From Membranipora membranacea (Eukaryota > Bryozoa > Gymnolaemata > Cheilostomatida > Membraniporidae): a stretch of DNA of 64,000 nucleotides. The position numbers were made by a program, and so were the translations under genes. The stretch spans positions 16,618,001-16,682,000 of the forward strand of contig OU612075.1 of NCBI GenBank assembly GCA_914767715.1, read 5' to 3'. Under the pieces are notes generated by a model. That model was not told the DNA's origin. It made no database searches and worked only from the letters and a program-made list of their open reading frames with translations. Of the stretch, positions 42,961-54,489 are shown in pieces. How positions within the stretch are numbered: the first letter of the stretch is position 1; each line of letters begins with the position of its first letter.

Positions 42961-44023
42961 GGTCAAACCTAATCACAAAACGAATCGTTCTTTATTTTTT
43001 GTCAGTATTAATATGTCTCTAAACTATATATTATGAGTATTTAGTCAGGGTTTTAAAGCCAATGTTCATTAGTGTTATTGGCTTATGATCTGATGGTGTT
43101 TCACCTTCTTTTCTATTTTGTGGTTTACGCCCTAGTCTGCTAATAGATATCTTTTAATGCTTATTGCTGCGAGATCTGAGTTTGAAAAAATTAGGTCGCA
43201 GTTTATATGTCTTTAGACAATATTTTAGCCATCTGGTTATTGTCTGTAATTTGAAATAATATGAACGAGGATCAGTTTTTTGAAAACTTGTCTCTCATCC
43301 GTCTCTTGTATAAGAATGAAGAGCTAAATCCTAAATTTGAAAAAAAAAAATTTCAAATTCTCATTGTAGAGTTGCTCAAGTTCTATCTTTAATTGGACTA
43401 TTTCATTCAGGTCCGTTTCCTTTTTTGTAAATTAGTTCTGAAGTTATATTCTATTTGATCGTGCTCTTGTTTTCTAGATGCACAATGCTTCATTGCAGCC
43501 TTAACCTGTCAATTCTCTCTATTATATCATCCGACCAGTCTGACCAAAAGCGAGACATAATGATCCGCAATCATCTATTAGGTTATTTAGAGGACCATGC
43601 ACGACTGGGAATTGTACATGTGAGGAATTGGTACCATTGAAAGGCTCACATGAGTGTAAGACGTGTCTGGATGCACCAAGGCATCACCAAGTTCAAAACA
43701 ATCACCCACAGAACAGCTTCTCAAAGCAGGATAATAATAATCATAATAATACTACTACTTCTTCTTCCGCCTTGAGACAACCATATCTAAAGACTCCAAA
43801 TAGTAAAAAGAAAACTGTGACTTTGGTGAGTTCTGGAACCATTCCTTCTCTCATCTACCATCCTATCCTATCCTATCCATTCGTGAATAACCGAATATAT
43901 TGGCTAAGTAGTAAGCCTACAAAGCAATATCAGGCCTGTTCTCAAAAAACATTAGTTTTGATTCAAGTTTTATAGCTGTAGTAAAAATTCAACAGGCTCA
44001 GATTGTAGGCCTACCAGTAGGCC
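42961..44023. other. No gene recognised; ATA/CTA microsatellite
   Basis: AT-rich spacer with an (ATAAT)/(CTA)n tract around 43730-43765. Short open frames lack motifs. Confidence 0.45.
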
Positions 44024-44317
44024 TCATTTCAGACCGCTAGTGCCAATTTTTCTGCCCTCATGGGATAATAAGCTATCTTGTCTGGAGAGAATCTTATGAT
44101 CCAAACATGGAAGAGGCACGAGCCCGGGGACAACAAATTGATTGATTCTGCTGACAAATTCAGCGCTAGCAAAAAACCGGGTGAGTTTATCTACTTGTCG
44201 CTTTATGTAGGGGTCAAGGCTGCCAAAATAAGAAACGAGTGAATCTAGTTCAGAGGAGTCAATGAGGACATCTCCTGTAGTATGACTCAAGGTGTCCCAC
44301 AAAGTTGAGTGACACAA
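44024..44317 (-). CDS. Unrecognised 97-codon minus-strand ORF
   Basis: The open frame contains STLWDTLSHTTGDVLIDSSE and LDPYIKRQVDKLTRFFASAE. The composition looks protein-like, but I recognise no family. It ends a few bases from the left end of the second copy of the 391-bp insert family. It may be a gene fragment or chance. Confidence 0.25.
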   Translation of the reverse strand: MCHSTLWDTLSHTTGDVLIDSSELDSLVSYFGSLDPYIKRQVDKLTRFFASAEFVSRINQFVVPGLVPLPCLDHKILSRQDSLLSHEGRKIGTSGLK

Positions 44318-44324
44318 TTAATTT

Positions 44325-44745
44325 CATCAGCAATAATATTCATTCTGTGCCGAAGAAAACAAAAGATGGAAATCAATTTTAAAAAAAAGAATATTCCTGT
44401 CCGTTTGGGAGCATACACTACAATTTGCTTCTTCACAGAAGAAAATTCACTTAGCAGATTCAGATGACACTATTAGAAAAAAAACGTTCAATGATGCTTA
44501 AAAAGTTGAGTTTAAAAAAAGTTGCCAACCTGGCAGAACATGAAGTGAAAAGTCGTAAAAGATTTTTTCCTTTCGATTCTTCCTTTTTCTTAAAATCGCA
44601 GATACCCCGGCCATTTAAAGAAGATACTCTTGGATGGATTGATGGATGGGGAAATGTGGTCCAGTTTATGAAAGTTTGAAGGAAAAAAACTCCTGAAAAA
44701 AAGGGAAAAGGAAAGAAGGAGCGCAGAAATCGATTAAACAGAGGG
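44325..44745 (+). mobile_element. Second copy of the 391-bp insert family
   Basis: Matches 41810-42200 with scattered differences from CATCAGCAA through CTCCTGAAAAAAAGGG, and extends a little further (GGAAAGAAGGAGCGC). The 71-codon frame at 44464-44679 conserves RKRFFPFDSSFFLKSQIPRP and IDGWGNVVQFMKV, with the stop at the same place. No long flanking duplication was found here. Confidence 0.75.
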
Positions 44746-45036
44746 TGGATCAAATGACATCAAATTGGAGTAAGAGTAATCTCCTCTCCATGAGTACAAA
44801 GAAGACCGAAACCATGATTCTAAATTTAAGAAGTGCTCCAACTGTTGACACAATTATGATCAGTGATGAGAACATCGAAAGTGTCTCTACCTTCAGACTG
44901 CTCGGTGTTATTGTATACTCCTATCTATCCTTCTCTCACCATGTTGACAACCTTGTGCAGAAATGCAGATCTAAGTGCCATGGTCTGACCAAACTAAAAC
45001 ATTACCTTGTATATAAAATGCCTACAAAGCCAACAT
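44746..45036 (+). pseudogene. LINE RT C-terminal fragment (CR1-like)
   Basis: The reading SNWSKSNLLSMSTKKTETMI, then FRLLGVIVYSYLSFSHHVDN and LVQKCRSKCHGLTKLKHYL is the K-(T/K)-E-L to LGV-HV-K- segment that follows the RT active site in CR1/L2-like LINEs. Both ends are truncated. Confidence 0.7.
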
Positions 45037-45509
45037 ACTATCTGTAGCGACATACAACACAAACAAAGTTACAAGAAGAAGCTACCCATCTAGAAAACTG
45101 GTGCTTCTCCAACGACCTTCTTCTCAATGCCAAGAAAGCAAAAGAGCTAGTATCCAGCAATGTAAGAGGTAACCCTCTGCCAGCGCCGTCACTAATCATC
45201 AACAATACTAACATCGAAGTTGTGAACTCCTTCACCTATCTGGGCACAGTTTTATCTAATAAACTAGAATTTACACTTAATACCAAGAAGACCATCAAGA
45301 AAGCTCGTAACAGAACTCACATACTTGCCAAACTCTACCATCTAGGCATAAACGAGAAAATCATACGAACGTGTTACAAATCTTTTATAGAAAGTGTTAT
45401 CAGCTACAATCTAGTGGTAGTCTTTAAACATCTCAAATCAGACTCTCGTCAAACTAAAACATCATATCAGTACTGCAGAATACCTAGCAGGCGGTCAATC
45501 TTTTACTAA
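45037..45509 (+). pseudogene. LINE RT C-terminal fragment (L2/Rex-like)
   Basis: The fragment reads ENWCFSNDLLLNAKKAKELV, then VVNSFTYLGTVLSNKLEF, RNRTHILAKLYHLGINEK and TCYKSFIESVISYNL. It is the same region as the preceding fragment but from another LINE family. It is almost open from 45040 to 45509, with a frame change near 45222. No active-site box. Confidence 0.7.
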
Positions 45510-46164
45510 CACACAAGACCTATATGCACATAAACTGAAAACCAAGAGCCTGAGAATGGTTGCTGGCAACCATTCTGACCCAGTGCTAACATTAACACGC
45601 TTCCATCAGGCCGTTTTCAGGCAATAAAACAACGAACTCAGCTACGCTCTAACTGTTTAGGGCCCACTCCGTCAGATATTTAAACATAGTTTTTCGTAAG
45701 TAGATTTGAAGTGTAATTTTTATATACAATTTAATTCCATATATCGTTTTATATCCATAAATATTTTTACATTACAATCAAACTGAGAATACTTTTAGAG
45801 AGCACCCACATAAACATTTTTATTTCTCTTCCTGAGACAATGCAATACATACATACATATATGCAGCACCTGCATGGTTTCCGGAGTCACAACATGGAAC
45901 AACCCGAGACAATACAGCAAACCCTGGGTCACAAATCATTATTATTGAGATGATCAACCAAAAGCATGAAGCCCAAAACTCTGAAAAGAAAAAACTCAAC
46001 CATAAACTGAAAAAAAATTACTGAAAAAAATGAAGAAATCCAAAGAACATAATATATCAGCAAGATAAAGCATCATCTCATCAAGGAACCTGCACAGGCT
46101 TGGAAAAATATTAAAAAGTTGTGCGGATCACCTAGAGGACTAGGACGGGGTTGGTGGTTGGAGT

Positions 46165-46262
46165 AGGAAGCTCAGTTGGTTAGACTACCTGTCCTTCAGT
46201 ATGCAAGTGTTGGAGGTCGTGGGTTCGAATATCATCAACTGTGCAAAAAAAATATCCCCTGC
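46165..46262 (+). repeat. tRNA-derived SINE head (copy 2)
   Basis: An AGCTCAGTTGGTTAGA A-box region and GGGTTCGAATATC B-box (about 46221-46233) lie on either side of GTCCTTCAGTATGC. This matches the layout of the 31112 copy. It ends in an A-run followed by unrelated sequence. Confidence 0.6.
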
Positions 46263-46424
46263 GGTCATCATTATGATAATGAAATTTTTTTAGAAGTCAG
46301 TACAAGAGAGTTTTAAAGCCTTAACATGTTTTTTTCCTTCAAAGACAAAGGGTTTTGGTGCCTCTCCCGTTTTTTGTTCTAGTTGGCTCGCAATTCTGTG
46401 GATTTTACATGCACATATTTGTTA

Positions 46425-46915
46425 CAGGTACTGATAATTGGTTCATCTCATTTGCGTGAAATCACCAAATCTAACGCAACAGCCAAGCAGATAGACGAGA
46501 ACCTCAAGGGTAACTCTGTTGATTTTAAATTTAGAGGAGGAGCTAAGAAAAGTTTTCTATGGGAAGATCTACCAAAGCCATGCTATGACATTATTGTGAT
46601 AGCTCTAGGGTCAAATAACCTGATGTAGATGCTGATGCAAACAGACTGAACTCCCATGCGGATAGATATCTGAAAAATCATTGATGCAGAGCGGTGGTTA
46701 TCATGGGGATGTGGCCTCGAGCCAATTCTGAATTTAATCTTAAAATGAGCGCTTTTGACTCTCTAAAATCTACTCGTAGAAACGGTTTTTTTCTGGAAAT
46801 ACTCCAAGAGACTATGTGTGAAAATCCTACCTGATAACACCCATCACACAAAAAGATCCTATGACCGGGTGTTCAAGAACAATGTAGAACAGTATAATAT
46901 TCATTTCTGCCAATA
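46425..46915 (+). pseudogene. SGNH-hydrolase-like fragment
   Basis: After TTTGTTACAG (possible acceptor) the reading is VLIIGSSHLREITKSNATAK, then DFKFRGGAKKSFLWEDLP and CYDIIVIALGSNNLM. GSSHL, RGGAK and D-I-I-V-I-A-L-G-S-N-N correspond to blocks I, II and III of SGNH esterase-like domains (G-S-H, G, G-N). The frame ends at TAG 46626-46628. More SGNH-like sequence (VVIMGMWPRANSEFN) follows in another frame to about 46915. Such domains occur in CR1-type LINE ORF1 and in other element proteins. RT fragments downstream favour an element origin. Confidence 0.55.
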
Positions 46916-47149
46916 AGACAGACAAAGAGTATGCAATCATATACATACTCATCTTGGATCATTTTGTTTTCTTGTGAGAGAGATGTAATATTTGTATCAG
47001 AAATCGGTTGGTATTAGTATACTTTTTGTTCGCTTATATTTTGTTTAGAATTTCTAATGCTTCCAAGAATTACAAACTTATTCTGTTAGCTATATTGTTT
47101 TCATCATAAAAAATCTTGAACTTTTGATTCAGTTAGTTTAGATACAGCA

Positions 47150-47625
47150 GCAGTTACTCTAATCCAGAAGATGGTAAAGAAGGGAGTCGATAACAACTTC
47201 ATAAATTGGTCAAACATCGCAAATCATGACAACATCAATAGGTTCACCTCAAGGTTGTGTGTTGTCACCCAGACTTTTCTTGTTATATGTAGAAGACAGC
47301 TCTTTCACCATCATCAAGTATGCTGATGATGAAATATTACTCAAATTTGTGACAACTAACCAATCATCAAGCATGCAGTCAGATATAAACAATGGTGTGA
47401 TGACAACTTCCTCTCTATCAACGCCTTGGAAACTCTTTAGCAATAAGTGAAATAACCCAGAGCCGCCATCAATCACCAAATCCAACAAGTTGAAAGCCAT
47501 AAATACATTGGCGCGACTATCAGCAAAAAGCTAAATTTTGATACCAACACTGATGTCATTATCCCGAAAACCGAGGAGAGACTATTCATCATCAAACAGC
47601 TAGCCGATCAACTATACAATTAGCA
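47150..47625 (+). pseudogene. LINE RT active-site fragment
   Basis: TTSIGSPQGCVLSPRLFLLYV and FTIIKYADDEILLKFV are the GSPQG and YADD boxes of an L2/Rex-like RT (YADD near 47317). After about 47450 the homology continues only across stops and frame changes (KYIGATISKKLNFD-like). Degraded. Confidence 0.75.
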
Positions 47626-48231
47626 TTGACATTCCATAAAGTCACCTATGGTATCACCTATGGTATCACCTATGGAGATGATAATCTCTTTATCTCTCCC
47701 TCTGAGCATACCAAGTTTTTAGGCATATTCATAGACAACAAACTAACTTTCAGTAATCATGTTGACTATATTATATCTAAATTCTCTCAACGATTTTACT
47801 TGATGAGACTGCTGAAATGCATGGGCATGGATAGTGATGACCTGAGGACCTTCTATATAGCTAACATAAAGTCTATAATCTCCTACGCCTGCCCTGCATG
47901 GTATAATCTACTATCAGACACCGATAAGACACGACTCGAGAGGATCCAGCGCTCTGCTACTCGGATTGTGCTGCCATTCTCTGACAACTACGAGCAGAGG
48001 CTGGACCATCTAGCACTGCCACCCATCACAACATTCCTGCACACCACTTGCAGTGAACATTTCACTAGAATAGCTGACGACGATAATCACCCCTTGAACT
48101 CTCGTATTAAATTAAATACAAACAGAACATCTGCTCGTAGAGCAAAAATAGATAAATATAGGCCATCCAAGTGTAGAACAACCAAAAGACAAAATACCTT
48201 TTTTGAATTTTATATGCGATTTTTTAACTAA
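47626..48231 (+). CDS. LINE RT C-terminal region (CR1-like), open
   Basis: A 201-codon open frame. It begins with an in-frame triplication of CACCTATGGTAT (residues TYGI), which also makes the first 20 residues doubtful. Then come TKFLGIFIDNKLTFSNHVDY, LLKCMGMDSDDLRTFYIANI, ISYACPAWYN and RLERIQRSATRIVLP. These are the post-RT blocks of CR1-like LINEs up to the C-terminus, and the frame ends at TAA with an A/T-rich tail. It differs in family from the RT fragment just upstream. Confidence 0.75.
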   Translation: MTFHKVTYGITYGITYGDDNLFISPSEHTKFLGIFIDNKLTFSNHVDYIISKFSQRFYLMRLLKCMGMDSDDLRTFYIANIKSIISYACPAWYNLLSDTDKTRLERIQRSATRIVLPFSDNYEQRLDHLALPPITTFLHTTCSEHFTRIADDDNHPLNSRIKLNTNRTSARRAKIDKYRPSKCRTTKRQNTFFEFYMRFFN

Positions 48232-48647
48232 TGCAGCTCAGACTCCTTTTATTTTTCAATGTATGTGCCGTACATTCGATGCTATCAACCTATCACAGGA
48301 TGGATATTAGAATTTAGGCAATAAACAAACTTCAAACTTTAAAACTTCATACTTCAAACTTCATAAAGTGTCTCGGAAAATGTTGGAAAATAAACAGCAC
48401 TTTCAATATTATTTAATCCATTATAACAATGGCTACCATTAAAGCATGAGTCATTGGGACGGAGGACCTGCTGGATCAACGCCAATATGAGGAGAAGGAA
48501 ACAAACAGAGGTGAGTCAGAATTGCCGAATAAGCAAAAAAATAGAAATAATTTGGCCATTATTACCATAAATACAGAGTTGTAGACAGAAAATTGGGACA
48601 TGTGTCATGGGCTACAAGTCAATAACCAAAAGCCTGAGATTACTTAC
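48232..48647. other. No gene; (ACTTCAAACTTCATA)n tail
   Basis: Short ACTTCAAAC/ACTTCATA repeats at about 48325-48365 resemble a LINE 3' tail. The remainder would be intron or 3' side of the minus-strand gene relic. Confidence 0.45.
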
Positions 48648-48783
48648 GGCAGATGTTGTGGCAGCAGAGAGGAGGGGTAATAAGCCCCTGACTGCAGTGA
48701 TGAGAACATCAGATAGATTTCAGACTAGATTTACTGTGCTTTCTGGTCCGTTGACTGTATCTACCAGGTGCTGTTCATCATCA
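48648..48783 (-). pseudogene. NBEA/LRBA-like exon F
   Basis: Acceptor TTGTCATTCCACAG and donor GTAAGT. It encodes DTVNGPESTVNLV, TGA (48720-48722), then NLSDVLITAVRGLLPLLSAA, like the HLISQ-SDN---ACGGILPLLSAATS block. It joins exon E in phase. Confidence 0.8.
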
Positions 48784-49276
48784 CTGTGGAATGACAAACA
48801 TACCATATTAACATAGAATTTTGGAACGTTGAGAGACAAGATGATTCTTTAGATTTAGAGCAAGCAGCAATCATCTACTGACAACAACAAAAACTTGATG
48901 ACAGAAAAAGGCAACTCCCGCATTGTTCAGCTTTTCCCACAACCGTGATGAATTTGTGTTCCGAAACAATGACATTACCAGAGCGGACTTAAAAGACATG
49001 ATACCTATTTTTTGGACATATTTATCATCGGTGTATGAGATGTGAACATGGTTCCAAAAATTCAATATTAACCTTAGTCTGAGCCCCCCAGAGTCTTGCC
49101 CCCCCCCTTCTCCTAACCCGCCGGCCCCAGAAATCCCCAGGCAGACCAACTCAATTGACATTTGCCAAAAGCTTTGATTGTGCAATGCTCATAAATCTTG
49201 GCCTATTAAATAGCAACATTTTTTCAAACAAACAGCAAAATACGAAAGCACATTGACACCATATTTCTTTTCTTAC

Positions 49277-49451
49277 CCTCTCCATTGTTTGACCTCATCC
49301 TCTATACTGAACAGTATATCTGAGACCAGCTGCTGGTGAAGGTGAGACCATCTGAACTCTGGTATTCTATAAGCGGGGAACTTTGGTGGACCTCCTGGAG
49401 CACCCGGCTTCTTCTGAGTGCCCGCCGCAGATTCTGCACCTTCTGATGAGC
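49277..49451 (-). pseudogene. NBEA/LRBA-like exon E
   Basis: Acceptor CACTCTCTAG and donor GTAAGA. A linker rich in G, A and P leads to IPEFRWSHLHQQLVSDILFS and IEDEVKQWR, matching the EF-WS-MHQRLL-DLLFSIE block of LRBA and neurobeachin. Open throughout. Confidence 0.85.
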
Positions 49452-49929
49452 CTAGAGAGTGAAGAGATTGTGAAAATACTAGAAGACTCAAGAGGTATGA
49501 ATGAGTATCTCATTTAGTTTCATTCTTGTTCCCATATAATTGGCCATAGCCATAACAAAATTAGATCGAGGAAAGTGTGTTATGTGATAGGATTGATAAA
49601 AAATTAACACTTCAGCTCAATAAGACATTTTGCACATCCGTAGACTCATTTTTGGGAAAGATAGGCACATGTGAAACATGAATATTCAACTTGGCAGGAA
49701 GCAAGCAGGCAAGCTGCCCGCACATAAATATTTGGAGCTCTCCAATAAGCTTCATAGATGTTGATTTATTCAACAAAATAAGCACATTATTTGTCCTGAT
49801 CACAGGAATTAGGAGACTTGGAACTATCATATTGTGTCTTCTTGGTGCACCATATTCTTCCCATTTATAAAGTGAATGGTATACGACAAAGTATTGCAAC
49901 AGTATGTGAACAGTACAACAGTTTAATAC

Positions 49930-50023
49930 CTATCGGTAGGGCTTGTTGGTGCTCCTCTGAATGCCTTGGCTGATATTCCTGATGTACTTTACTCATCTCG
50001 CGTGTAACGTCCTCGTAGCTAAC
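49930..50023 (-). pseudogene. NBEA/LRBA-like exon D
   Basis: Acceptor TGTTTATAG and donor GTATTA. It encodes VSYEDVTREMSKVHQEYQ, which follows the WVD-LSI exon in the family. No stop in this exon; phase fits both neighbours. Confidence 0.75.
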
Positions 50024-50501
50024 CTATAAACACAGACCATATCACAAATATTTCACATATCACAACTTTAATATCCTTGCAAACCGTAACACAGGTACTA
50101 ATACGCAACTAAGACAGATGTCTCTTCATTTAACAGCAAAGGATTGGAGGTTTCAGGTAAAGGGTTTAAAAAAAGTCGGAACAAGCTGTTATCCAAAATT
50201 GTAAATAATTAGTAAATACCTCTTGGTTTGGAGTTGCCTTTTGTCGGCATGTGGTGGGACAACTCCAAATCTCACTACTATAATAGAAGGGAGTTAGAGA
50301 CAAACTCCGACACAACCTGATAACAGGTCATGTAGGCCAGTGGATAACATAGAAATCTACTTGTAACATGTAAATAAGCTGGACCTCAATACCTAATATT
50401 ATTAGAAAGTTGGATATTAAAGAAATCTCAAACTAAGAAAGGCCATAAGAATAAGTAACTCTATACCCTGGAGTGACTTTCCTAACGTTTTGTTTACGTA
50501 C

Positions 50502-50694
50502 CTGAGTATAAAGTATAGAGAGAATGTCTACCCAGACTCTCCAGCCTCCCTACTCTAGTCTCACAGCATGATAAAGCAGGATACGGAATATCTCCATCAC
50601 AAGAGAGCTTATCTCCCGGTCTACCGTAGAGGTCGGGTACACATGAGCTAACGAGAATAACCAGTCCTGCCATACAGACATCTGTAATTTCGTC
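50502..50694 (-). pseudogene. NBEA/LRBA-like exon C
   Basis: Acceptor TGTTGCAG and donor GTACGT. It encodes LQMSVWQDWLFSLAHVYP, EIFRILLYHAVRLE, then TAG (50550-50552) exactly where the family has the first Trp of EWGGWRVWVD, then GGWRVWVDILSILYTQ. This is the most diagnostic exon. Confidence 0.88.
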
Positions 50695-51201
50695 CTGCAA
50701 CAGGAAGCAATGAAGGTGTAAAGGTGAAAGTATACAGTCACATTCATAACCTCAGAAAGGAAGTGATTTCCTTTAAAACTCATCTCCCAGTAATTCAATA
50801 TATATATATAAATAAATATACTTGGTTCAAATACCATGAGTTTCAAGCCTATAAAGATGTCACGTTTAGGCGGCGGTATCTCCCATATCAACCACTCCTA
50901 AACCAGACCTGACCAGATAGTAAATCCCCTACTGGCTACCAGGGAGCAGTTGTTTTTTTACCAACAAGAGGATTTTAACCGATAGTTTTAAAATTATTGC
51001 TGCGATTGCAAAGACATTATGATGTGGGTGTTTTTTTCCATCTCCAGTCATGGTCAGAATGTTGTGACAGGGAGCGCATGTTGATAAAAAAACCTCAAAG
51101 CATCAAAAGATTTATATATAATATATCATATATCCTCCCGAGACCATTTGTGACATTATTACTTTATCATAATAGAAAAATTTTCTTAACAAGCAACTCA
51201 C

Positions 51202-51324
51202 CTTTGGTTCTCATCGTTATTTCCACACGGCATATCAGATCATCCAAGAATAGTTTTATTACATTATCCAACTCTTCACATGGTTTGGATTTCTTCAACA
51301 GGCGATCTACTACCTTTAAGATTC
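51202..51324 (-). pseudogene. NBEA/LRBA-like exon B
   Basis: Acceptor TTGTGTTGCAG and donor GTGAGT. It reads ILKVVDRLLKKSKPCEELDN and VIKLFLDDL. The family's asparagine-rich end (NNDENQR) appears in another frame, so an indel lies in the last third. Confidence 0.75.
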
Positions 51325-52197
51325 CTGCAACACAATAAGATATTGAATTTAGGGACAAAGGTGATATAATGCAGACAGGTGAAAGCGAGTAGTTGATATT
51401 GGCCATAATTTTAAAGGGAGTTTCAACAGTTCACAAACAATAATTAATTATTCAAAGTAACCACAATAGCGTTTCATACATCAATAGATGAGAGATTCTC
51501 TTTGCAGGCGTTAAAGATCACAAAATGATCTAGGAAAACTATCCCAGGATGCATCTTCCACAAGAGAAATTGAAACTGCACCAAAGAATACTTTTTAACA
51601 TCGCTGTTTAATGGGAACTAAGCAATGTGACGCATGATAGAAAAATGCATTTGAGGGAGCATTTCTGGACATTGTTTCGAATAAGTTTTAGAAACTATTT
51701 GCAGGATGGAAAAATAACCAACATATTGAGTTCAATATCTTTAGTAGATAGTGATTTGTCAATAACAGTTTAGAACTTAGCCTCACTTGTCAACCTTGTT
51801 TTAATGAGGGATTGAGAACCCACCCTCAAGTAGTAAAGTTTGTGAAGAGAAGCTTCGCTTGAGCTAAGTCTTACCATCTGATACTGTACCCGTAAAATTA
51901 ATGACTGATAAAATTCATGAGATTTTAAATTTAATAATTAAAACCTGTTTGAGTTTATTGAAAGTTAGTAATAAGGTGAGCTTTCAATTAGGTAAATAAC
52001 AAACTACATGGGTGATCAGGTTCCAAGTGGGGTGTTCTAATCAGAGGTTTTCAAAATTTAACTGGCAATATATGTATTGCTTATTGTATATGAAAGCAAT
52101 GTAATCAAGGTTTCGATCAAAATCTCAATAGTAGCCTTTTATATCATATTAAAAAAATTACTGAAAATACCAACAAAATAAACAAAAGCTTTCCTAC

Positions 52198-52388
52198 CTT
52201 GATGTGCTTCAGGAGAGGAAATGGCCGTGAAGTTTGAGAGCCTGTATTCTTATAGCCTGATTATCAGAGCTCGGAAGTTTGAACACAGTCCTCATCTCAT
52301 TCTTACCATTTGATAGCGGTACCATGGAAGAGGGGAGGTGTATCATGAATAGCACCAACAGATGGAGAACATCATACAGGTTCTCGGG
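52198..52388 (-). pseudogene. NBEA/LRBA-like exon A
   Basis: Acceptor TTTTTGTTAG and donor GTAGGA. It encodes PENLYDVLHLLVLFMIHLPS, then KNEMRTVFKLPSSDNQAIRI and QALKLHGHFL, like the ALKVLGYFLKHL segment of LRBA. The end slips: a TGA (52209-52211) occurs where the family continues LKH. Confidence 0.75.
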
Positions 52389-54479
52389 CTAACAAAAATC
52401 CACCAATGATGAGAGATAGGTAAAATGCAGACATGTGGCTAACTTGTCTTGTAGCAGAGCAAAAGCATGCAGACCATACAAAAAGCCTGTGTTAAAATAG
52501 TTCCTATTCATGGTGACTGGGGTGTCCTTACTTAACATAAACCATACTTTTAACGAATAAATAGCAGTAATCCCAAAGGAAAGTTTTGGTTACATCCGCC
52601 ACACAAGATACTTAAAAGTCAGCCTGTTTAGTTAATCATGAAAATGTCTGCGACGTCTCCCAGAAGTTAACAAATACCACAAACGCCACACCGTTGGAAT
52701 TTTGTGCTGCAGTTAGAAAAGTATGTGGTCGAGAAATACATTTACAACTCACCACAAATAAAGCATCGACAGCAGTAAAGTGCATTAAGATCAATTGTCA
52801 ATGAAACAGATGAAACTGCTTGTCGCCAGTCCTTGATAATCCCAAAAGGGAAGCCTAAAATCCATCTTCTCAGGCAAGGTAAACTTTACAAAATGGCGAT
52901 TCAGCTGTCCGCTCAGTGGCTACGTTATGAGAACTGGTTACCCTAACAATAGAAGCTACAGCTGTGCAAAGGTGGCTATTATGAAAGCTAAACGATAGCT
53001 GCTATGAATAGTCCACTGGATAAGCTTCTTATTATTTTGTATTATCTTTTGGCTTGTTTTGAACGAAAAACCACTGCCTCATCTGTCCATTTAATCAGCT
53101 AATTTAGTTTATCAAATAATTAAATCTAATCTTGAGTAATTCATATTGAAAGGTGTGTCATATTGCCATCTATAGATATTCTCGATACAACACATTGTAA
53201 AATGTTTTGCTGTTTTGGCTTTAATGACAGATTGTTTAAAACAGATAGCAATAATCTTTGATGGAAATGTTAGACGCCCCTTTCTTAATCCCTTAACCCG
53301 CCTGCTGCCCTCTTAAAATGTTGTGTCACTTTGGATATATTATATATTATTATATATCATAGCCCTGACTATGCCAATGGTGTGTGTCGTAAGGTAGCTG
53401 GCTTTATTTAGGAACCACAGAACCCATCACCCATCAAATAATTAAAATGAAATAAACTGTGAAAATGCGAAAATTACTACATCGTTGTCACAACCAATGC
53501 CAAATAATAGGGAAGAAATCTTCCAATATTTTATTGTAATTTTGTTTGTGATTACTTTAATTTGTCGATCAAGATGCAATCTAATATATAAATTAGATCT
53601 GACAGTACGGAAAATGCAATAAATAGTAAAGTGTCATCATAGTAAATCACAGATTTATCAATATCATTAAAAGAGATGTCAGCTAAAAATCTTTTTAAAT
53701 ACACTGGCCATATTTGATGAAGAGGCTGTTCCCAGCTTGCGCAGTTCGGTATCTCATCACTTTGACAGTTCTTTCTGTGCATGTAATTACGATCTGGTTT
53801 GTTTCAGGTATAATGTTTTCATGTAGACGTGTCTTTGCGAAATACACTATTCAGATGGTTTAAGTAGTAGCAGGGTCTCAGTTCTCATGATTTGCAGGCT
53901 CAGTATATACAGCTATTAAAGTTATCCTGGGTAGGCTGTATAGGGGTGGATGGGTGGGAGGAGCCCACGTCCACCTAACCTCGAAAACTTACCCCGACAG
54001 CCTGTCCCGGCTATATTGAAGTGCTCTGATTGTAACACACTCTTTGAATCCTTGAGTGGCTCCAGCAACAATACTAGTTCTTATACTGACGATGTGACAC
54101 ACACTTCACTATACTTTCAAAAACACTCGAACAAATTTTCTAACAGGCTGCAAGTAGAAATAATATCATTCTATATTTATTTATAATGTTGCCCTGCAAA
54201 AATGTTGCCCTGGTTGAAAATACCATTTTGCTAATAACTCTTCGGTGTTTGGAATATGAATTGTCATCGGGTGGGAAAATACAGCATATAAATTGGATTT
54301 GTCCCCTCCTAGTATGTCATTAACTAGCTACAGGCTGTGTGAAGAGTCGAAGACAACAGGTAGCAGGAGTTGGGTGCATTTGTGAATTCAATTAAATTAC
54401 CATTGTGAAAATAATGTGAATATAAATTATCTCCGTATTATCTCCGTATTATGGCGAGATATTTTTGAGTTTGGGAATT
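52389..54479. other. No gene recognised
   Basis: No further neurobeachin-like exon was identified upstream of 52388. Frames at 53552-53782 (minus) and 53950-54186 (plus) carry no motif. A TATATTATATATTATTATATAT tract lies near 53335-53360. Confidence 0.45.
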
Positions 54480-54489
54480 CACGTGTCTC

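Larger units (their letters stand above)
48648..52388 (-). pseudogene. Neurobeachin/LRBA-like (BEACH family) gene fragment, six exons
   Basis: Six minus-strand exons are seen, each with consensus splice sites: 52198-52388, 51202-51324, 50502-50694, 49930-50023, 49277-49451 and 48648-48783. Their order and content follow the middle region (DUF4704 area) of neurobeachin/LRBA, large scaffold proteins of vesicle traffic. Joins from 50694 down to 48648 keep phase. Four lesions break the frame: TGA with frame slip at 52209-52211, a frameshift inside 51202-51324, TAG at 50550-50552 and TGA at 48720-48722. The exon expected between the first two was not found. No BEACH or WD40 exon is in the window. 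It is best read as a non-processed pseudogene or a very damaged copy; sequence error is the alternative. Confidence 0.75.
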
